Part shown: in pieces, positions 56,335-64,000 of the stretch
Position numbering within the stretch: the stretch's first letter is position 1
Layout of the letters: each line of letters begins with the position of its first letter
Source: Penicillium oxalicum
Taxonomy: Eukaryota; Ascomycota; Eurotiomycetes; Eurotiales; Aspergillaceae
Direction of reading: 5' to 3'
Assembly (NCBI RefSeq): GCF_001723175.1
Contig: NC_064653.1
Coordinates: 2,046,001 to 2,110,000, forward strand
Length of the DNA: 64,000 nt
Notes under the pieces: model-generated
Seen by the model: the letters and a program-made list of their open reading frames with translations, nothing else
What the model was told of the DNA's origin: nothing
Databases searched by the model: none
Translations under genes and position numbers: made by a program

Positions 56335-57932
56335 CTAGCGAGGTCTCACCAGGGCCAGAAGCAGACTGGTCAAAGCTGCTCCGGCTGCAGCGCTTTGCAA
56401 CGCAGCTACGGTGATATCGCGCTGCGAGAGCGAAACTATTCGCTCGGCGAAGAGTTCATCAATCACCTGCCGCCAGTATTGAAGAGTGATTGGTGCCCAG
56501 GGAATTTCAGCCACGCGAGTGTAGAGTGACTTCTCGGGCGTAGGCTCAACCGTAGATTCAGCAGCGGGTTCAACGGTAGCTTCGGCGGTGAGAGAAGGTT
56601 CAACTGGTGAGATCGCCGGAGTGAGAGGAGCCTCGGCAGGTTCGTCTTTGGGCGCTTCGATGGCCGCGACAGATTTCTCGACCGTGGAATCAATGACCTC
56701 GGGGAGGGTCACCGAGCCTGCGGGCAAGGAAACGGCGCTATGGATGTGGTTCAAGCTCTTCTCTTTCTCCAGGGCCTCGACGACCTTGTCTTCGAACCCC
56801 TTGACAAGTCGGCTGCGGCGCCAAGGTTCCACGGCAATCTGGAAAATCAAAAAGAGCAGGACGTTGACACCCATGAGACCCCAGGTGCCCCAGGTGCTCA
56901 TCCGGCGAATTTTGTCCGACCAGACCTGCTCTTCGTGGTAACGGGAAAGAATGCTCTTGTTCAGCGAAGCGGCAGCTTCTTCTGCCTCTCGCTCTGCACG
57001 GGAGAGTGCCTCTTGTGTCTCCGCTTCAGCGAGCTCGTTGGCATGATCATTGCGGTACAATAACGTAAAGCGCTCGAGGTCGGTCGGGGACCAGGCGTGC
57101 TTACGCTGCAGGAGCTCGTTAACCTCGCGCTGCGAAGTAGACCGATTGTTAATTGCAGATGTGTAGTTTTCCTTGGCCCTGCGCACTTGAGCACGAGCTT
57201 CGCGGAGTCGATCTTCTGTAGTGGGACAAAAGTTGGGGTGTTAACAACTATGTGTCCGGGAAAAAAGGCACACCACAGGGCGGTTCTTCATTCTTCCATC
57301 TTACCTTGAGTTTCAATATCCTTCTTGAGCACCTCGATGGCAGAGTAGCCCGTCAGATCATTAAGACGCTGTCCTGCGACAAAGACATTGGCTTGCATTG
57401 TATCCATCATCGTAGTGAACTGCTTTGACAATTGAGATCGGCGATTCTCCAGGTAAGACGGCAACCCGCCGGCTGAAGAGCTTAGAGTTGACCAAGAAGG
57501 TGTAGACTGTTTCTTCTGCTCGGCCGCTGTCCCCTCAGGTGATGCTTCGTTTTCGATCTTCATTTGTGCCTGCCATGACGAGGTCGAGTCCTGCTCCGAG
57601 GAGCTTTTGTGAGGGGTCCCCGCGGCTGCATTGGAGTCTGGCACGCCGTCTGACACGATGCCTGCCGCAGAATGCTCATTGACCCTCCCTAATTCGTCTG
57701 AGATCTTATCCTTCTCATCCGGAAGCGGGGCGAGTGACCTGGGGAGCTGGTGAAAGTGACATTGGCTGCAAATCGAGAAGCTTCGGGCGATCGGCCTGTC
57801 GGCAAAGACATTCGGAGGTGTTGTACGGAATCGGACTTGAGGGGATTGTTTCGATCGGGCGCCTGCGCGTATGATCTGGGAATGAGCTCGCAGCGATTGC
57901 CGTAAGAGCAATGGCACGGACTGCATGGCCAT
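56335..57932 (-). CDS. SHE9: She9/Mdm33 mitochondrial inner-membrane morphology protein
   Basis: Two exons, 57932-57305 and 57215-56335 (89 bp intron), give 1509 nt and 502 aa. The N-terminus ([30 protein letters not shown]) is an Arg-rich presequence. A disordered Ser/Glu region follows to about 150. The conserved coiled-coil core starts at [16 protein letters not shown] and continues through [60 protein letters not shown], a She9 signature. One membrane span is in [21 protein letters not shown], and a second hydrophobic stretch lies near the C-terminus ([19 protein letters not shown]). A Glu/Pro/Thr-rich, low-complexity loop separates them. Mdm33 shapes mitochondrial inner-membrane fission and lipid homeostasis. 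Confidence 0.93.
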
Positions 57933-58777
57933 GGGTCAGCGCAGAGAGCTTTTATGATGGAGTGTCGTGGAGTGAAATGTTGGGGTTCCGCTCGTTTTGG
58001 GTAACTCCGGTCGGAAGAGGATTGTCGCGGAGCAGATTGGCTTATCAGATCGTCAGCTGTCATTCCCGACAACCGCGTAGACGGGCTCTTGACTTTACAG
58101 ATTTCCAGTGGGATTGAAGCCGTGGAGGAGACTAGCTCAAATGATAATAGCTCCTTGAGATGATGAGCATGCAATTTCTCAAGGAATGCAACAGGCTCCT
58201 GTGTTTCCAGTGAGTGTTTCTACGTAGGGAATAAATGCACCTACTACCATCCGTACTTGGTAAATTGACCTAGCGTCGAGTTGCTTAACCCGACCCGCCC
58301 GAATGCCGACATATATATGTATCTAGGGAGCCGGGCAGTAGTGTCTGCCAGCGTATACTCTCGCTCTACGAGGCCCAAACGGGTTGTTCTTGACCCAACA
58401 TCGCACGCAGAGAGATATCATCTTTCGACCCAGGTAGGCAAGTTCTGACCCGGTGGAGGCAACACAAAAAGATCCACTGGCATAAAACGAAAAGAGTAAC
58501 ATTATAGGCATCATCAAGTAAAGTCAGAAAGCTCGTTGCCTCCCATCATTAGCCCTCAACATTACCGACTGCATAAAGACTAGGCACATCATCAAAGGAA
58601 TCAGTTCCCGTCCAGAATTCTGTCATCAAGGTCATGAATCCACGCTCGGAGGAGACGCAGACGAAGGAGTTTACAAGTCAAGACGTCAAGAGGCACCCGG
58701 TGGCGCAAATAATACGGGGAGGCATGGTACACTTGCACGTGCATGACGGTGTGCATTGCTGCCTCAACCCCACCCCC
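57933..58777. other. Spacer between SHE9 promoter and Sna gene 3' end
   Basis: 845 bp on the upstream side of SHE9, which includes an inexact CTACGTAG word near 58221. No gene recognised. Confidence 0.45.
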
Positions 58778-59365
58778 TCAATCCTGAGACTGAATCTTGT
58801 TGTCGCCCTTCACAGCTTCGGCATAGGTGGGTGGGGGGCGGGCATCTGATCGCCCTTCTCCGCTGTCCGCCGCACCACCTTGCTGGGGGTCATCAGAGGT
58901 CTTGGAGTGGCCGGCGGGCTGTTGCTGTCCTTGCTGGTTCAAAGTCCCGTAGGAAGGCTGCGGCGCATGTTGTGGAGGCTGGTGTGAGACATAGTAATAC
59001 GTTACGTGACCATTCTCGAGATCGCGGCGCTGGCCAGAGCCACCGGAAACAGGCTCGTATGCTACCTCATCGTAATCAGGCTCAGGGTACTTCATGATGA
59101 TGTACCATGCATGAATGAGGCCGGGGATGAAGCCCAGCAGGCAGAGGGCGATGTTGATGATGGAGTCGGCGGTACAGATGCCGGCTTTGATCCACACTTT
59201 AGTCGAAAGAGAGAAACATCAGCAAGCCGACTTGCATTGGACCCACGCGAATGAGCACGACGGGAACCATTCGCGCGTGTGGGAATAAACGAGCCCAGGT
59301 TACTTACCCGCGATGGGAGGGAAAAAGACGGCGAGGATTGCGAGGAAGATATCGGAGCTGCACAT
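58778..59365 (-). CDS. Pmp3/Sna-family membrane protein with PPxY motif
   Basis: Two exons, 59365-59308 and 59196-58778 (111 bp intron), give 477 nt and 158 aa. The N-terminal half is the Pmp3 proteolipid fold: two hydrophobic helices, [23 protein letters not shown] and [26 protein letters not shown]. The C-terminal tail is Gln/Pro/Gly-rich and ends with [13 protein letters not shown], so PPTY (about 141-144) is a Rsp5/Nedd4 WW-domain ligand. Yeast Sna3 and Sna4 have this arrangement: they are sorted into multivesicular bodies and recruit Rsp5, while plain Pmp3 lacks the tail. The intron falls within the first helix end, and the frame is restored exactly. The role here, an Rsp5 adaptor or MVB cargo, is inferred from family resemblance. 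Confidence 0.88.
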
Positions 59366-62224
59366 GGTGTCTCGAAATAGTGCAGGTGGTGGTGGAGTGG
59401 AAGATGTTCTGTTGGAGTGTTCGCCTGCACAGACCAAAAAGCCGAACAGGTCCAAAGGTCCTGTGGATGATTTGGGGAATGTGTATATCACGATATCCAG
59501 TCTGGCCAATATGGCTTTAGCTACAGCATGCACACAGGCGCTTGATGAAGGAGGTTCTTTTGGATACTGGGTCTATCCATCCTCGTGGCTGCCTGCTTCG
59601 TTGCGCCAGCATCAGATGACGTTGATCATGTGACATGTGGGATGTTGATAGGCGGAACCAGACTGGAGGAACCGGGGTCGTCTTCTCGTCAGCCTTTACA
59701 CGAGTAACACACTACCTGTAGCCCAGCACCAAGCCAACATATTTCCGGGGGTTGTCCGCTATGGTAGCCCAGATTATGAAGACTGAGCTATAGAATTGTT
59801 GCAGAATTTTCATAATCGAACGATCTTCTATTGGTCTCCAAATGCCCTCTCCTGTCGGGCTGAGCGGCTCTAGTCTGCAGGCCTTGGGACTATGTGCAGG
59901 AAGGGTCTCCCACGAACAACATGAAAGCTTTTCACCTACTCGAGAACTTGAAATGCTCTTCCAATTGCCGTCGAAGAGACACGAATTATGAATATTGGTT
60001 CTTCGTTCCAGGGCGCAACCTAAGCGTATTTCTCATGAAGTTTATGTGTGTGTATTGTTCAGCATATCAACTATATACTATGCTACTGGACCTGGTCCGT
60101 AGACTAGACTTCTCACAGGGAAAAAAAAGAAAACCAAAAATCCAACGGCTTCCTAAGGCAGAAGTTGCACCCTTTGGACTGGTATGCATCCATCATGCAA
60201 ATGGAATTTCAAGGCGACCTATTGTCCCTCGCACCGTTGTCATTGTCAGTCGCCGCCAGACAGCTCACATCTTGGGTGTTCCTCCACTTCTGCAGCCCAG
60301 GATGTAAGGCGCAAACAAGCGAGGACATTCGATAAACTTCGCAGTAGCCGAGTGCGCTCATCAGGTTGATTCAAGACCCACAAAGTCACTCTTCTGATCA
60401 AAGATATCAAACGTTGGGTGAATGTGCACTGAACAGTGTAGACTCCCCACTCTACGGTGGAACATTGCAGGTGATCACGATGACTCGTCCGGATATCGTG
60501 GTTGCCGTGTCTTATCTATCGTTGAGGTCTGATTTACACCAGCGATCACAAGTACTTAAATACCGAGACAGAGCCTTCGGCCATGTGATTGACGGTTAGC
60601 ATGATCGGCCTCGATGGCAGCCGTCCCAGAGTGATGTGAAGATTGGTGGAGCGGATGTCAAAAATCAGACAGAAGCGGACGAGCCAACGGATGAAAAAGA
60701 TCGTTGTCATTATCATTGACTGGCAACCCTGTATCTCGCAAACATTCAACCAGTTACCTATACAGGGACAGTGATTGTTGCAGATCGTCCAGTAACTATC
60801 GACCTAACCTCAGATGGTCGGCGAAACTGGCCTCGCACTAGAAGCCTAGGTGGGAGTCGAGGTCCAAGAGGACGGACAGTCTGCCATGTTACGATACATC
60901 ATTGATGCAAACACAGAACGGCAGCGGGCGGATCATCCTGCAAAAATTAGAATTAGAGGATGTCAAGTAGTGCGATCTCCGTCATTAGTACTGTGGTGAT
61001 GCGATTGCAATGTACAGTAGCAGATAGGGCCTCTAAGACAGTCCATTCCGAGTGGAGGCTGACTTGGGTCAATTGATCGAGGTACCGCCGCGGCTGGCCC
61101 GGTGGGTTTCAGAGTCTTCGAGATCAGCGCTCATTTCGCTTCTTCCCAGCACTCCGGTGGCCCCCTTTTTTTGTTTTTGTTTCCCCCCCCCTTCCTGCCC
61201 GAGTCTTTCACTGTCTAGATCGGCAACCACCAATTGCTCCCAGCCAGAACACAAAGGTGTGCTGTACCACTCCGAGCTTCTCAGGCACTGTACCTTACAG
61301 ATTCCCCAACACAAGAACGATGCAGGTTACAACACCAAGATCCGCGGGCCCTACTAGATATTAGGGGATAGTAATATACTGTGCTTGGCATCTACTCTTG
61401 TACTATCGTATCAGGGCAGTGTTCCACCCATTGTCGCCTGCCAGGTGAACACTTTAACAACTCAAAGCTTGTAAACAGTATTCCTGTAATCATAGCTCAG
61501 ACATTCGTATAGCTTAATCATATGCTACCAGTTCGTACTTGTCTCAATGTGCTTGTAGCTCTCTTGAGTCACGGACCCCCTTCCCTCCTCCAAAATTGAA
61601 CCCATCCCCCCGGAGCCACCACGCCCAGACCCGTCCGAATCTTATCCAGTGCACAGCAGCACACAGCTCACAACTCTTTTTGTCTCCCCCTTCGTCACTC
61701 TGCAGATAATTGGTCCTTCTTTCCTTTCGCCAGTCGTGGCCACCGCGCCCTCGATCAATCTTCCCTTCTCAACGGAGATACGTCCATCATTGGCGCCCGA
61801 GTCACTCGTTAGGGTCCCTCTTTGCAGGCCAATCCTTCTCCTTCCAGACCCCCCTCGTGGTTGACATTCAACTTCAACACGTCTGGCAAACACCAATTTG
61901 CGATCGGGTTGCCTTTCCTTCAAAGTCCCTCGAACCGTACTCGGCAATTCAACCTCTGTTCGATATGCGATACGCGTGAGACCATATACTACCTTCGCTG
62001 CCCTGACACATTCCACGGCTCCATCACTCGGAACACCCGACCCAAGCGAACACTCCGAGTGGGACGCGCCGGTCGTCATGTCCGCTTGCCTCTCATTATC
62101 CGAGTCAAAGGCCTGTCCCGCATGGAATGAATCCAGAATCTCAATCAATTCCAATCAATATGCCAACTTGTCAGTACTACGATCATCTGCGATGTGTAAA
62201 TGACTGGGGCCAGCAGCTAACAGC
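59366..62224. other. 2.9 kb gene-poor region with a copia-like relic
   Basis: Between the divergent Sna and SH3 genes. The only recognisable coding trace is the copia-type fragment at about 60366-60599. The stretch 61560-62224 is pyrimidine-rich and probably the SH3 gene promoter and leader. No tRNA or other RNA gene was recognised. Confidence 0.5.
60366..60599 (+). pseudogene. Degenerate Ty1/copia-type reverse-transcriptase fragment
   Basis: A 77-codon open frame contains a stretch LYGGTLQVITMTRPDIVVAVSYLSL. This matches the copia Pol motif in which a Leu/Tyr/Gly segment is followed by TRPDI and AVSxLS (near the end of the RT domain). The downstream part (HQRSQVLKYRDRAFGHV) can be read as the decayed W/H...LRYLKGT region. 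No LTR pairs, integrase or RNase H segment are seen, so this is a short relic. Weak but specific motif match. Confidence 0.45.
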
Positions 62225-63783
62225 ATGGGTGACAGTCCGTGGTTGGACGGGGTCTCCAATCTCACCGCATTCGACGCCGCGCTGAGCAACTATGTCGCCA
62301 ACACCTTCGTGACCTACAAGTATGTTGTGATTCGTCAGGGAACAATCGGGCTCGCTTCTTCTCCGGGGTCAGTTCCGTTAACGATGACTCTAGATATGTG
62401 AACCAGCTAGGTTGCGGCGGTCTCAACAAGAGCGCCTTGACCGACTACTATGCCCAGTATACTATGAGTGTCATCTGCAGTGGCCTCGTTCAGAGCTCGA
62501 TCAAGGATTGTGATCTGTCCACCGCCCAGTCCGAGCCATTGTGCGCCGAGACGTGCGCGCTTATGGCCACGAGTGAGCAGGAAATCATGGTCAACAAGCA
62601 ACTGTGCCCGGATGTCAACAAGTCCTATATGGACGAGATTCGGTCGGACTTCACAATTTGCTCCAACCCGGCTGATTCACTGACCGGGAGCTGTGTCAAG
62701 GGGGCCGATAACGAACCTGATAACTGTGGTTTCTCCTCCAACACCATCGGTCTCTGCACCTACTGCGCCTCTAGCTCGCCCAACTCTACCGACACCTGTT
62801 GCTCTAGTTCCAACGCCTCGAATCGATGCAGCGGCGTCAGCATCCCCAGCTCCACTGTGACTTTACAGCCGATTATCACGTCCACAGTGACTGCTGCCGC
62901 CGCCGCCGCGGCGCACAGTCACGATGGTCTCACCGGAGGGCAAATTGCAGGCATTGTAGTGGGGTGTCTCGTGGCCGCGGCCGTCCTTGCAGCTCTGCTG
63001 GCCTTCCTTTGTCTACGACGACGCCGCAGGTCTCAATCGAATGTCGTTCTGAACCGTCCCAATCCGCAGCGAAAAGGGGTCTCACCACCAATGCAGCAGC
63101 CCGAAAGCCCATCCGGGTACAATTTAGTTCCCGGCGGTCGTGTCGCCCGCATGTCTGCGTTACGTGAGGTTCCAAGCTCCTCTCCTGTCCCCTCTCAAAA
63201 ATCGCCACTCGTGCTCGGCACCGCAAAGTATAGCGATGAAGACTCCGAGGCGCTCGGGGCCAGCCCGGGGGCCATGTCGCGGCGAATTCCCCCCGTGACG
63301 GGGAAACGCCACGGCTCGCTCTCGAGTAACTCGGTGCTGGCTGGATTGGATAGCGATAGCTCCCCGTTATCTGGACAGCAATTCTCTTCTCCCGAGGGTT
63401 TCACCAGCGGTCAATCGGAGCAATTGTCGTATTTCCGAGACTACTACTCCGGGGACGACATTCAGCCCGGTGACAAGGTGGCCGCGCTGTGGGCATACTC
63501 TCCTCGGGCTGGGGATGAATTTGAGCTGGACCGGGGCGACATGCTGAAGGTGATTGGTATCTGGGATGATGGTTGGGCCACGGGTGTGCGTCTTTCCGAG
63601 CGGGCGGAGGATTATGACATTCGCCATCGCGAACAACGGGATAGTGGAGTGTCCAGTGGTTCGCGCCGTCCAGCACCGTCACCGGCACCTTCAGGAGAAA
63701 TCAAGGCATTTCCCTTGGTATGTGTTTGCCTTCCCCAGCATTGGCGGAAGATTTTTGAGGGAGGTGTACCGGCAGAGGACTAA
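62225..63783 (+). CDS. Cysteine-rich single-pass membrane protein with C-terminal SH3 domain (Fus1-like)
   Basis: Two exons, 62225-62319 and 62394-63783 (74 bp intron), give 1485 nt and 494 aa. The N-terminal about 210 residues include 14 cysteines (LGCGGLNK, VICSGL, CAETCALM, TCCSSS and others) and several Asn-x-Ser/Thr sites, suggesting an extracellular disulfide-bonded domain. The membrane helix (about 215-238, GQIAGIVVGCLVAAAVLAALLAFLCL) ends in a stop-transfer run of six Arg. A Ser/Pro-rich linker follows, then an SH3 domain (about 391-480, GDKVAALWAYSPRAGDEFELDRGDMLKVIGIWDDGWATG). No classical signal peptide precedes the ectodomain. Yeast Fus1 has the same TM plus SH3 order and organises cell fusion; the role here is inferred. 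The C-terminus reads IKAFPLVCVCLPQHWRK. Confidence 0.85.
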
Positions 63784-64000
63784 GCCTGGACCGAATGACT
63801 CGGAATCTGGGGTCGACTCTGTGCAATTTCCAACCCCATCTTACGCCTTGACGACAGCGTGTACCGCATTCTCATTTCCGCACGCCAGCCCTGGGGGAGA
63901 GGAGCTTACAGTTTAACTCCTTCATGGTTGCCTCTGCCTCTTTTTTTTCCCTTTCTTTTTTGTTCTTCCTGCCTTCAACCAGGGCCTTCGCGGGACTCTC

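Overview
The window is nuclear DNA of a filamentous ascomycete, most likely a eurotiomycete of the Aspergillus/Penicillium kind. The genes are compact, with 0-6 short GT-AG introns (mostly 50-140 bp). Intergenic spacers are AT-rich with microsatellites and homopolymer tracts. The gene complement (Kre2-type mannosyltransferase, Erg8, Pat1, a Cya5-type PPR protein, Ump1, Sna/Pmp3 proteins) is typical of Pezizomycotina. The genus is inferred from overall character, not proven. There is no bacterial, viral or secondary-metabolite-cluster content.

Layout: 110-3775 (-) URB1, 60S ribosome biogenesis; 4454-6928 (-) SEC1, exocytosis; 7427-9886 (+) SUV3, mitochondrial RNA helicase; 10497-14189 (+) PRP22, spliceosomal helicase; 14713-15736 (+) SHB17, sedoheptulose bisphosphatase; 16306-17124 (-) G-patch protein; 17428-18773 (+) Env9-like dehydrogenase; 19226-20545 (-) UDP-glucose 4-epimerase; 22250-24891 (-) PAT1, mRNA decay; 26387-27805 (+) Kre2/Mnt1 mannosyltransferase; 28720-29466 (-) mitochondrial uS12; 29806-30698 (+) UMP1; 31690-32734 (-) prenylated ubiquitin-fold protein; 34060-35621 (-) ERG8; 36169-36581 (+) unknown small gene; 38970-42752 (+) PPR protein; 43353-43631 (-) possible tiny membrane protein; 43954-44712 (+) DJ-1/Hsp31 family; 45150-45521 (-) small mitochondrial protein; 46853-48250 (+) pyridoxamine-phosphate oxidase; 48563-49331 (+) TMEM234-like protein; 49997-53039 (-) CLC chloride channel/exchanger; 53473-54230 (+) Dpb3-like histone-fold protein; 54750-55679 (+) RIP1 Rieske protein; 56335-57932 (-) SHE9/MDM33; 58778-59365 (-) Sna/Pmp3 protein with a PPxY motif; 62225-63783 (+) Fus1-like SH3 membrane protein.

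Nearly all are housekeeping genes in the usual mixed-strand fungal order. Several divergent pairs share short upstream regions (SEC1/SUV3, uS12/UMP1, CLC/DPB3, G-patch/SDR). Six genes serve mitochondria (SUV3, uS12, PPR, small mitochondrial protein, RIP1, SHE9), and PNPO may have a mitochondrial leader. Exon structures were built by hand; every spliced model keeps one reading frame to its stop, but splice sites have no transcript support here.

Most interesting: a spliced upstream ORF whose stop directly abuts the PPR start codon; a UMP1 first coding exon that is only the ATG; a perfect CCAAT-N12-GAT (CBC-HapX type) site upstream of RIP1; a CaaX box revealed only after splicing of the ubiquitin-fold gene; an expanded PNPO with an intron-like insert that would break the frame if spliced; a degenerate copia-type fragment in the 59.4-62.2 kb gap; and a (CT)30 tract beginning at the stop codon of the G-patch gene.
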